Below are positions 10,935-22,724 of a stretch of 64,000 nt of DNA, piece by piece. The stretch covers positions 3,782,001 to 3,846,000 of the forward strand of contig JAHCVI010000004.1 in assembly GCA_019096155.1 (NCBI GenBank), given 5' to 3'. Under the pieces are notes generated by a model. It had not been told where the DNA came from. It made no database searches and saw nothing but the letters and a program-made list of their open reading frames with translations. Every line of letters begins with the position of its first letter. Position 1 is the first letter of the stretch. This stretch comes from Staphylotrichum longicolle. Taxonomy: Eukaryota > Ascomycota > Sordariomycetes > Sordariales > Chaetomiaceae. The translations under genes were made by a program, and so were the position numbers.

Positions 10935-12295
10935 ATGTCCGCCAATCCTTCGACCTCGCGAGACCTCGAGCTTGCTCTGCAACTGCAGCTCGAGGACTTG
11001 GAGATGCTCAGGAAGAGAAGAAAGGGCAAGGCTCGAGAAGGGGAGACGGACGATTTTCACCTCGCCACCCAGCTCTACGAAGCCGAGCTGACGTCGTCCG
11101 CGATTTTCGCCTCTGACCAACACATGTGTGGGAGCATCGCCCGCGCCATCAGATCCGATGCCGACCTGCTCGACGCCATCTCACAAGAGGAGGAACAGGC
11201 GGCTCTAGACCGAGAGTTCGCCAGCAGACTGAGCACGGGAAGAAGAACGGCGGCACCTGCTGCGCGTGTTTCGGTGAAGCCAGTCGTCGACGAGAAGCTC
11301 GTGGCCCAACTCGAGGCTCTGTACATGTCTCCCGAGAGACATGAGCACCTCGCGGAATCGTCGGCATGGGCCGCCAGCCGGTCGGCTCCCAAAATAAGAT
11401 GGCGAGATCTGGGACCGAAAATTGAGTGCGTCAGCTGCGGAGACAAGCACCGTTATTTGGATATCTCTCACTGCCCATGCTCGCACACATACTGTCGAGA
11501 CTGTTTGGAAAGCCTCTTCCAGGCGTCCTTGTCCGACGAGTCCCTGTTCCCTCCCCGCTGCTGCGGCCAGCCCATCCCCCTCGACTCCTGCCGGGCTCAC
11601 CTCCCGGCCAAGCTTGCCGGAGAGTTCCTCGCCAAGAAGACCGAGATGGAGACGCCGAACCGAACATACTGTCACCAGGCGACATGCTCCGCATTTATCT
11701 CTCAGCAGTTCATCGACGGGGAAGTGGGAACGTGTGTCCGGTGCAGCAAGACGACCTGCGTATTGTGCAAGCGTGCCTCGCACGAGGGCGATTGCCCGCA
11801 TGATCCCGCGGCCCAGGAGCTCCTCCGCGTGGCGGCCGAGAATGGATGGCAGCGGTGCTACTCTTGCCGCCGACTGGTTGAACTGGATCACGGATGCAAC
11901 CACATGAGCTCGTACCTCACGCTCTTCCGAATTGGGTGGTTCATACTGACATGTGCGTAGCTTGTCGCTGCGGCGCTCAGTTCTGCTACGGTTGCGGACT
12001 CCGTTGGAAGACGTGCAGTTGCGAGCAGTGGGATGAGCAACGGTTGGTTGCTCGTGTGAATGCCATCGTAGACCGCGACGCCCCGCGGCGTGATAATGCG
12101 GCCGCTAGGGCGAACCGGGTGGACAGGGAGAGGCGGAACTTGATCCAGAATCATGAGTGCGAGCACGTGGATTGGAGATCGCGGGGGGGCTCGCATCGTT
12201 GCGAGGAATGTCACGACCTGCTTCCACTCTTTATCTACGAGTGCGTGCAGTGCAGGATCATGGCGTGCAGGCGCTGTAGGTTCAACCGTCTCTGA
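10935..12295 (+). CDS. RBR (RING1-IBR-RING2) E3 ubiquitin ligase-like protein
   Basis: Two exons (10935-11907 and 11961-12295) encode about 435 residues. An N-terminal helical region (1-160) precedes RING1 from residue 165 (CVSCGDKHRYLDISHCPCSH, then YCRDC). The IBR cysteines follow (CHQATCSAFI, CVRCSKTTCVLCKRASHEGDCP). RING2 (CYSCRRLVELDHGCNHM, then CRCGAQFCYGCG) contains the expected catalytic Cys321 of the GCNHM motif. RBR enzymes take ubiquitin from an E2 onto this cysteine before transfer. The C-terminal tail has further Cys/His pairs (CEHVDWRSRGG, CEECHDLL, CVQCRIMACRRC) typical of fungal IBR proteins. The intron is odd: joining GCNHM to CRCG in frame requires exon 1 to end at the A of 11907, which gives a GC (not GT) donor without the usual GCAAGT context. 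A small deletion that removed a GT donor is an alternative. Confidence 0.8.
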
Positions 12296-12491
12296 TGGGC
12301 TGGATAGCTTCACGACACGAAGCAGGAGGGTATTGTTGGACTCTTGTATCTTGTCAGGATGGCTCGACTAGGTAGTTGCTGAACTAACATGAACGTGTAC
12401 GAGTCTTGACATGGACCCACTTCGGCATGCTAGGAGACATTGGTGCTTAGAGTCGTTCATGACGATAGCCTCCCTGCCTGCCTGCTGGAAC

Positions 12492-13144
12492 TCAATCCTT
12501 CCCGCCTTTGCCTTGTTGGGCCACCAGGGCTTGAACCACAGCCTGGAGAGCTCCGCGGTCAGCTCCCCGTACCCTCTCAACCAGTCCGTCAGCAGTCAAC
12601 GCCACAGACGAGCGAGCTCCCAGCCCCTCAACTGCGACTCCCTTGGGCGCGCCCTTCTCAAAGAACACAAAGGTCGGCATCGCCGAGACGCTGTACCGCG
12701 AGGCGACGTTGTCGACGTGGTCGACGTTCACCTTGGCGAAGGCAAGCTGGCCGTCCGAGGAGTGCTTGTCGGCCAGCTCGGAAAAGACAGGGGCGATGGC
12801 ACGGCAAGGCGGGCACCAGTCGGCGTAGAAGTCGACGACGACATGCCTGGTGGAGGATAGAAGGGCATCGAATTCGGCGGCGTTGGCTACTTTGTACACC
12901 TTGCCCGAGGTTTCAGGGATGGGCGTGCGGTCGGCGAAGAGTTTCTTTCGAGTCCATGGAACAGGTCATGTCAGTAAAAATGAAAAGCAGCACGAGTTGT
13001 TAAGTCCTGGTTGCCCCTGGATAACTGCATTCACATTGCCAGACGAGAGGAGACTCGGGAGGGCGCTTCAAAGAGCGAAAAGCGACATACCCGGAAGAGA
13101 AGGAAAAGAACAAAAGCGATCCAGAGATAGGTTGAATTCTCCAT
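12492..13144 (-). CDS. Membrane-anchored thioredoxin-like protein with CPPC active site
   Basis: Two exons (13144-13091 and 12944-12492, intron 146 nt, phase 0) give 168 residues. Exon 1 encodes only MENSTYLWIAFVLFLLFR, a single hydrophobic segment that should anchor the protein or act as a signal anchor. A short linker (residues 19-33) is followed by a complete thioredoxin fold: VVVDFYADWCPPC with Cys62 and Cys65, AKVNVDHVDNVASRYSV, the cis-Pro loop SAMPTFVFF, and GADRGALQAVV in the last helix. The active site is WCPPC rather than the WCGPC of classical thioredoxins. CPPC is known from some thioredoxin-like proteins and changes redox potential. Most simple annotation would miss the first exon and start inside the domain. 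The compartment (mitochondrial, ER or plasma membrane) is not determined. Confidence 0.82.
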
Positions 13145-13494
13145 TCTGAAGTCTCGGCCGTGTAGCGCGGTGATGGAAACGCGTTGTGATTGTGGTTGCG
13201 ATGAGTGATTGGCCTGGTCTCAGAGTTGATGTTTGGTGCATCTGCGAAAAGCCCCATCACAGAAAAAACCGCCAAGGTTACCTGACCCGTCTTGCCCGTA
13301 CAGTCCAGCAAAATCACCTATTCAACTAACGGGTAAATCTTTCTAACGCTACTCAAATCGAGTCCTCCCTTCTCTCCTCATTCCAAGCTTCAACAAGTTA
13401 GAACAGTCACATCAATCAATGGGTTTTCGTGTCTTCCAAGCCACTCGGGTACACTGACATTGCAGAGACAAACAAACCCTCGGTTTTGTAAGCC
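13145..13494. other. Intergenic between divergent thioredoxin gene and decayed gene
   Basis: 350 bp of shared upstream sequence, with no supported exon or RNA. Confidence 0.4.
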
Positions 13495-15373
13495 ATGGCT
13501 GACGCCGTCCGATTGAGCGCTGCTGGGTTTCGAGAGACGTACGAGCAGAGTTTCAGGGCGTGGTCTGCTCTTTGCCATGCTGCGACTGAGCAACCAGGTC
13601 TTCCGCCCTCCTACCTCGACCTTCACAGAGCATTCCGCCAGCACCCCGCCTTCCCACGCAATCCACGCCTCGAGCGGGTCGACTACGCCAAGCACAGCCA
13701 AATATATGCGACAGGACGCTCTGCTTGGGGTCGACGCAACCGGACTGCGACCATGGACTGCCGCCTTTTCACCAACAGCTCCAGATCGGCGTCGGGTTGC
13801 GAAAACCCATCCAACTGTCCGTCGCCGCGAAACCAGAGCAAGAGATACGCTGGGCATCGTGGTTCGCACGAGGGGGCCAGGACTATCTCGGTATGCTTAT
13901 CTTAGCCTGGGCATATGTTCCCTCTGCGCGCTGGGCCCAAGTTATGCCTGGGAGCGTATCACTGGTCTATACGAGCAGCACTGCCGAGGTCTCCATCCTT
14001 GATACCGAATCAACGCTCCTGCCCAACCAGCTCTCGGCGGACATTCGAGATGCTGGTCCAGACGAGGCTCGGTGGTGGGCAGCCGTTCTCGCCCCGTCCC
14101 AGGGCTGGCGGGCAACCCTCTTGTCCGGCCAAAACTCTTTCCACGCCCCTTGGTCCGTATGGCTCCAGCCTTGTCACCAGTTCGTCTTGTCAACAAACCC
14201 GACCCCTCTGGGCTCTCCTTCGGCGACACCTCCATCGTTTTCAGAAGCCCTCCGTTTCCTTGAAAATTTCTGTCTTCGCTGAGGTCTCACAGCTGAGAGT
14301 CACGCTGCCCTCGCCGCGGTGTTACTCTTCCCATCCATGGGCACCGGCCAAGGCCTGCAGCTGCCAGCTTTTGCAACCAGCAGCTTCGATGGCCCCAGAG
14401 GAGCTGCCTCTTCCGCTTCCGAGCCACGATGCTGCGACCTCAACCACAAGCTAGGGCATAGCTGGGTAGACCAGAACGGTCACCTCGATAGGCTCATTAC
14501 TCTCAGCCGCCACATAAAGGAATCCGTCCTATACTGCTAAGCAGTTTCTACGATCAGAGCATCGAGTGCAACGCCGTTACCCCCTGGCTTCAGGGGGCAC
14601 CAGCAGCTATTGATAAGGTTGCCCAAGACGATCCTCTTGTTCTCCGCTCCGTGTTGATGGACCGGCAACCCAAGGTGGCCCCTCTTTGGCTAGGCATCAC
14701 GGTCCTTGGGCTTCAGAAAACACTCTCGCAAAACGTTCGTTTTGGATTGATCCCCATCGATCTCCACTCTGCCGCATGGTCTGGCACGATGCAGTCCTTC
14801 ATCCAACAACCCGTTTTGGACCCACTCGTGATAGACGGCCAGGTAGGCCGGGCGGACCAGTGCCGGCTCCTCTTTCTCTCTCGGTCCGGGTCGCATGGTC
14901 GAGTGCCTGTCTGCCAATGGAGACCGTTCGGCGGGACGCCGCTTGAGCATACCGATATCGAAGTGCGGGTTCATGCCGAGTGCAAAGGCCACAGCCTTCG
15001 GTATGAGGGGTTTACGTGGGACTGTCTTGATGGAAAGACAACGCAACAACTGATCAACGGCGACGATTCCTATGCGCACCCAAGCCCTCCGCTTACACAA
15101 CACTCCCCAGAATCGAGATAAGCACCCATTGACTACGCAAGGTTAGACCGCGACAGAGACTTTGTGTCCGAAAACGCGACACGTAGCATCTTCGGCTGGC
15201 TGCGCGTTGACGGATATGCGTTGAATGAAGAAGACATATGGAAACACGAATGGTTTGCCATGTCCGAGTCTGAGGAAGAGGTCGAGGAGCAGAGTCAAGA
15301 CAGCTCTGGAAGCATGCCCAAGTCATCCTTATACGTAGAAACTTGGGCGTTTGAACCGTCTCGCAGGTCCTAA
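13495..15373 (+). pseudogene. Decayed gene for a conserved fungal protein of unknown function
   Basis: Protein-like text runs across the region but changes frame and meets stops. Frame 1 from 13495 begins MADAVRLSAAGFRETYEQ and stays convincing to about 13740. Frame 3 then carries LRKPIQLSV, EQEIRWASWFARGGQDYLG and LILAWAYVPSARW to a TGA at 14280-14282. The same frame resumes with ALAAVLLFPSMGTGQGLQL to a TAA at 14538-14540. Frame 2 picks up with CNAVTPWLQGAPAAID, LWLGITVLGLQ, DLHSAAWSGTMQSFIQQ and SRSGSHGRVPVCQWRPFG to a TAA at 15119-15121, and continues in frame with WLRVDGYALNEEDIWKHEWF to 15373. At least two frame changes and two or three internal stops cannot be removed by plausible GT-AG introns. 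I do not know the family's function. Assembly errors could explain single changes, but this many suggests real decay. Confidence 0.65.
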
Positions 15374-17974
15374 CAAACGACCGCCCCTCGCCAGTATCAA
15401 CCGCTCAGCCGCTTAATGTTGTCGGCGTCAACCCCGCTGCACGCATACGGATGGTTCGGACACCACGCGCAAACAAAAGGTCCGAGTCTATGTCCCACTC
15501 TTCGTGGCTGCTTGTCAGGCAGACTTTAAACTTCTTCCGACGGACCCTTAGCTTCACAGGTATAGTACCTAGTAGTTTCTTATGATCAAACCTAACTCCT
15601 GCAGAGGGCACCAAAAATGACTTCAATCCGCCCAAGACCTTGTCTCCATTGACTAGAGTTCATATACTGGTGGTTGTTGGCTCCATTTATTTTGCTCGAT
15701 GGATGACGTGGATAATCATGATCGGAGTGAACATTTGTGATTCTTCGCAATGTAGCAGAACAGCACCCAGAAACTCTAATACCCATGTAACGCCCAGCAA
15801 TGACCGCCGGCATGCCCTTCTACCTCTGTACGGCAGGGGTCCGCAGGACGCGCAGATGGACCACATCCTCGTGCGCAGTACCAACGTTGTACTCTCGGAC
15901 GGGAATTTCACCCCCACACAATGATGGGAAAGAGAAGGAGAGAGAGTGCGGGGCGCGAGGCGATGGGGAAGAGCCTTGTTCGTTGCGATGGTCAGGTGCT
16001 GGGGGGTCTGGGAAGAGAAGGACAGAAGAGTCTTTTCCCACCCTGGGCGAAGGTTATGGTGCGTATCTGGCAGGAACCTAGGGTCCTGGGAGAGGACGGG
16101 AAGGGGTTGGTGGAGCAGTTGTGGAAGGGTCGGCGATGGCGCCGGGGGAGGTGGTGTTGTGGGAGCAAGTGGTGGATAGGGCAAAGGGCAATCAGGGTCC
16201 ATTTGCGGCGAGAAGGTGAGCAGGCGGGCCGCTGGAGGGAGAGGGTCAAGGGACGTTAGAAGAAACTTGGGGAAGTTGGACATGCGATGGAGTGTCAAAC
16301 AGCAACGCGGACAGAACGCAATCTACGCCAAGTTTGAGCGCGCGGGGTAGACATGACATCGCGGTATCAGACGCAACTAACGCAACCACGAGGAGTCAGT
16401 TCTTGCTGGGACTCACTCATATCGCCATCCTGTCAGAGGATGAGCAACCTCTTCCAACTATATGCCAGGCTATTTTTGGGTGCCGGTATTTGGGCCTATC
16501 TCGAGAAGGCACCAACACCCAAATGGGATTCATGTCACTCGAGCAGTCCACGGCCAATCCTTCGAGGCTTTTCAGGCGTGCTGGCTGTCGTTGATTTCGA
16601 CGTTCCATTGCACGGCTCAGAAGACCTCGTCAGGAGCGTGGGAATGCACGTCTGATTCGCAAAGTATATTGCCATCCCTCCCGTCGACCCTAGTCCTGAT
16701 ATGCTCCTGGGGAATGCACGTCTATATTAACAGACGGCTCGTTTGGGCAGCCGAAACTCGAGGCGAGCGCCCGCTCCCGGTTGTGAGACCCAACTACCGA
16801 ACCGTCGCTTCAGGCTGAATTGCAAGCGACCCAAGGCCGCGGTCCCTTACTCTATCCCCCGTGTCAACAAGATATCAACCGGGAATCTGGAAGATCAACA
16901 TTCTTGTGGTTTTGAAGGCATTCAGACTCTCTGCCGGACAAGGGTCACACACGCCGGAAGGTCTAAGCCATTGCACTGGCCCCCTCGACTTACACGAGCG
17001 GTTTCCTAGCTAGGAAGGTGAGCAGGACGCCTCCCTTCGCAACCAGAACCTGACAGCTTGGCGCCCGTCTGATAGCTGGCAGTCAGCAGGGAGCCTGTCA
17101 CACGTGTGAGAGCCCGGCCCCTGCTCACGGCACTCCCTCCCACGCCCAGGCCTCGTCGGTGAGGACCCCCGTGTGGCCATGCACATACCACTTTCTGTTC
17201 CTGTCTGTGTAACAGGCCCAACCGTCTCACCCATCCCACGTCCTGGTCAACCGCCCTTATGACCGCATCTGTCACACCGCAGTGGAGTTGGACTGCGCAA
17301 ACGGGTTTTCGTCTGTTAATGACACGCATTCGCTTCTGCACGGAAGCGGCTCCCTTAAACGAGCTGCGGCTTGCTCCCGATGCCAGGATGTCAGGACGTG
17401 GTGTGGGCATGCCGCCGTTTCATGGCAGGATTCCATATTTCCCGAACGCAACGGCATGGCCACGGCCCGAGGACTTTTAGATACGACCTTCCATGTCCAC
17501 CCTGCTAGGCTGACTTGCACCAACACCACGCCGCCCTGCGCCATCAGGCAGTCGCACTCTGACATTGGACCGCGCTGCGCGGGATGCACTTGGAGCATCC
17601 GCGGACTGCATCACGGGCTGCTCAGAGCACGCAAACACCCAACGGCCCGAGCCAAGCCAATCTCGGTAGGTGAGAACACCACTAGAGGTTGCGGCCTTGT
17701 CGAGTGCGCCTATCCCGGAGGGAACGGAGAGATCCCATCCAGCTGTCAGGATCATGACCTGCCTCCTTGCTAGTCGACGTGGCACAAGTGGTGCAGGAGA
17801 TGAGACCCTGAAGGGGAAGGTCCATATCTTTGCTCAGGGGTCACTGTCTCAGTCGATGAAGATAAATAAGACCCTCGTCTCGTCCTGAATGTTAAAGAAA
17901 CCAGACAAGGTCTATCACCCATACACTCAGTCAACCTCAGCCAAGACCTCGCAACACAATCAAACCTACAAACC
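15374..17974. other. Long intergenic region
   Basis: No supported gene. The minus-strand frame 15687-16298 (203 codons, Pro-rich, no domain) and plus frames at 16.3-17.8 kb look like chance frames in GC-rich DNA. The 14-mer GGGAATGCACGTCT occurs twice in the plus strand, near 16640 and 16710. The protease promoter lies at the right end. Confidence 0.4.
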
Positions 17975-19351
<1,377 letters not shown>

Positions 19352-20205
19352 ATAGCTCCAGGTTTGGAGGGCTTCCTCTGAGTGAGACTTTGACTTGGCA
19401 AGGAGCGGGGGGTTAGAGTGTCGGAATGATCTTATTATTGCGTTGTCCTTTCAGAGCGTTTTCTTTAGACCCGACGTTGAGTAGTTGAGTTCTTCTTGGT
19501 AGTAGAGTTTAATTGAAAGTTGCTGTCATCAGAAAGAGGATAGATACCGCTTGCTCATTGGCCTCAAGACTGCGTTGAATTAAGTACTATCAAGTATCCT
19601 GCGAGACACCTAAGGTTCTCAAATCTTAGTTTCACTGTAATCAAACTGAGAACTGAGAACCGTACTAAAGTATCAAAAGTACTCAATTGTAGAATCAGTG
19701 GTTGGGTTTCTACTTGTTGGATGATGAATCACAAGTATTTCACAAGAGTCAATGTTGGCTGGCGCGGTTAGAAAACATTGAGAATCATCAGGTTGAGAGT
19801 TCCTTCCACGCCCAACTAAGATTGAAGGATATATCGCGAGACAGACGCGGCCTCGCGCAGTTGACGCGGGGAATTCCGGAGTAGACGGCAGCGTTCAGTT
19901 GTGGACTTGAAGTGTGATTTTCACAGCAGCACACTTTGTCGGGTTACTTCCATCCCGACTACTGGTTGTTGACATTCACCATTGCGCACCTCTTTGCACT
20001 GCTTGTTTGGCCCGAATCTGTTTCCAACCAAATCTTCCAGATTTCGATCTGTTTTCCGCGCTCCTGCCCAACAACTCATTGGCTGATTTCGCGATTTAGG
20101 GTCACCTCAGCCTCTCCCACTTTCTTCATCCCCAACCTGTCTCCTGCTCCCTCCTCTTTCTTCCGTCAACATCGCGATTCCGACAGAGACTTCGGCAAGA
20201 CCAAG
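19352..20205. other. Protease 3' region and leader of the next gene
   Basis: AT-rich 3' flank with the inverted repeat, then a CT-rich stretch at 20.1 kb typical of a fungal promoter or 5' UTR. No gene is seen. Confidence 0.4.
19614..19661. repeat. Imperfect inverted repeat downstream of the protease gene
   Basis: Two 19-nt arms (19614-19632 and 19643-19661) pair at 16 of 19 positions around a 10-nt loop. It lies about 260 bp past the protease stop in AT-rich DNA. It could be a 3' UTR hairpin or a remnant of a small element; neither is proven. Confidence 0.5.
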
Positions 20206-22724
20206 ATGGAGACGAACCATTCGGACGAGAATCTGGCCCCAGGAGCCCCATCGACACCTCGCGGGCTGTCGGAGCTGGACCCCGATGACGCGCGCCACTC
20301 GATCGCCACCATCAAGCGGTCGAGCAGCCAGTCCCGCAAGAGCCTGGTGAGTCAGCGTCAGCTCTTAACCCCTATATTTCTGGTCTTTGACTCTTGGTTT
20401 GCCAAGCGCTGACTGAACACTCTAGATGGAGCTGCAGCCGTCCAGTAGCTCTTCGGGCTCACCGTTGGCCGGCAAGGCGAAGGCATACCGTGTAAGTAGC
20501 TCTTGGTTGCAAGGAAGATCTCAAAGCCAGACGCCGTGGGCAGATCCCAAAGACGCACCTCAGAGGGACCCGAAAGAGAGACTTCAAGGGGGACTCAATC
20601 CTTCAAGGACCGGCACAACACGTTTGAGTCAAACTGCGCACACCTCTGAGATATCCTTTCCCATTGTCATCTACCCATCCCAAGAAAGAGAGACACCGTG
20701 CCCCAACACAAATCCCCAAGTCATAACACCCATTGAAGACCGCAGAGTCTCACTTCAAAAGCTCAGCGCACAACACCCCATTTCTAAGCGGGCTGCATAC
20801 CCCAAACACTCTTCTCGGATAAATGAGCTGACCATGTCAAAGCAGGGAAAGGCGAAAGCGACAATTGCGGTCAGCAGCAGGGACGCCCAGGAAACACCGT
20901 ACCAAGAGTACGGGCAAGACAGTGATGATGAGTTCCCCAATGTGAAGCGGGTCTTGTTTCGCGCGGTCGACCTGATTCCCGCGTCTCCATCTGAATCTTC
21001 CGGGTCCTTCTCTCCGACACCTTCCGGAAGCCGTGCCCCCGCGCCTCAACATCAGACTTTTGATAACGAGCCTGAGATCAAAGCTCGCGCCTCGAGAAAA
21101 CATCAGACGTCCAATAGCGAGGATCAGATCGACCCTTCGGTCCCGCGCAAACAGCAGACACACGAGAACAGTTATGGCACTGAGTCACCCACCCCACGCG
21201 AGGTGGCCGCTGCTGGCAATACCGAGTTCGAGGGGGTCGAAAGCGGCAACTTGTCCACTGATACCGCATCCCAGGGCACATTGTCGAGGTCCGCCAACTT
21301 TAACACCAAGCGGGCTGCCTCCCCGTCGCCTCTGTCGCCTCCCAATCCTGAAGACAACAACCCCGAAAGCACCGAAACTAACGACGGTGATTCTGCGGCA
21401 AAAGAAAACCCCGGAAATGACAAGACAGCAGGTTAGGTACCTGCTCAGCCGGGTACACACCACCCCAGCAAGAAAGCGCGTCGTGAGGAAAACGCCAACG
21501 GTTCGTCCGGCCCTTCAAGCGGGTCTGCTCCCCCTGCGGCCCCTGCCCTGCCGCCTGTCGCACCGCTGATGGCCTCAACTCTGGCTCTTTTCCCCATGAC
21601 CTCCATGTGTATTGACCGTGGGGCTTCTACGGGACGAATCTGGTCCCCAATGAACATCAGAGGGGAGCCTGATCCACATTGGAGGGAGTTTCCCTTCAAC
21701 CTCGACCATCCGGTAAGTTAGTCCGTCCCTTGTACAGCCTCGCCTGTTCCCAAACCAACAGCTTGTCCCTTCCCATCTCCCAAAACCTCGACCTGGTCAC
21801 TAACGCCTCAGACCGCAGGGCGTACCAGGCGAAGGCACTTGCCACCTCTCAGATCTCCAGACCTCCCCCGACCCCGCTCTCCCCGCCACGATCCAGCGTC
21901 ACACCGCCCTCCTGGCCCAGCAAGGCACCCTCTTCGCATCCACCATCGAGTCTCTCAACTGGGGACTCTCACTGGTCAACAGCACCGACCACGACGTAAA
22001 CGCGGACTCCCGGATCCCCAGGGCGCTCCGCAAGCGCATTGATAAAGCACCATTTGAGTTTGCCGCCACAGGCATGAATCCCTTTGCCGGCGCCAGACTG
22101 TCCAGCGCGTGGCGTCGGCGTCACCCCCTGGTGCATTTACTCAGGCCGCCCCGCGGGGCAATGGGCGAGTTGGCAGACGGGGTGGACGTGCCGGCCGTTC
22201 TCCCGCGGACCATTGCGCCGGACACAGGCATCGGAAAGGTCAGGAGTGTCGCGCCGGCGGAAGAGATTGATGTTGAGGTCCCGCGAGAGGGTACAATGGA
22301 CGTTGACATGGACCTTGACAGCCTGACCGAAGAGCACGCCACTTCGACACCCACCGCCACCAACACCAAGTGCCCGAGCGAGAACAACAAGAGTTCTGGG
22401 GATATCGGAGACCAGAGAGGTTCAGCGGACAGCGTACCATCCTTCCCCGCAGCAGTTGATCAAACTACCAAGCCACAAGCTCAGCAAGCCAGACACAGTC
22501 CCGAGGTACAGGAGCAGACCTTCTCGATCCCCATTTTTTATGGAAGTCCCTCTCGCTCTGTTGCCGCAGGCGGGAGCAACGAAATGCGAAATGGCAACGG
22601 TATCAAAAGGGAGGGAGATTCTGCGTCGCATGGCACAAAGGATCCGACCGCCCGGGATGGTCAGGAAGACGTCTGCAGTGGGAAAGTCCCTTTGAGCTTG
22701 GTAAGACGTTTTTATCAGGGCTGA
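20206..22724 (+). CDS. Large disordered hypothetical protein, interrupted by an in-frame TAG
   Basis: Proposed exons are 20206-20346, 20426-21712 and 21819-22724, all phase 0. Exon 1 begins METNHSDENLAPGAP and has HSIATIKRSSSQSRKSL; exon 2 continues MELQPSSSSSGSPLAGKAK. Most of the rest is Ser/Pro/Glu/Lys-rich and lacks a fold, including the basic segment HHPSKKARREEN that could act as a nuclear signal. A more ordered block is encoded at 21819-22070 (ALPATIQRHTALLAQQG, ESLNWGLSLVN, APFEFAATGMNPFAG). The frame in exon 2 is interrupted once by TAG at 21434-21436, yet the same frame continues sensibly for 90 more codons. A GTAAGT at 20492 could start an alternative intron, and a 945-nt intron ending exactly at this TAG is phase-compatible but long for such a genome. 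Function unknown. The downstream half could also be a separate gene. Confidence 0.5.

Noticed and set aside
15687..16298. 203-codon minus-strand ORF
   Set aside because: Low-complexity Pro/Leu text, a non-ATG start and no domain or splice context.
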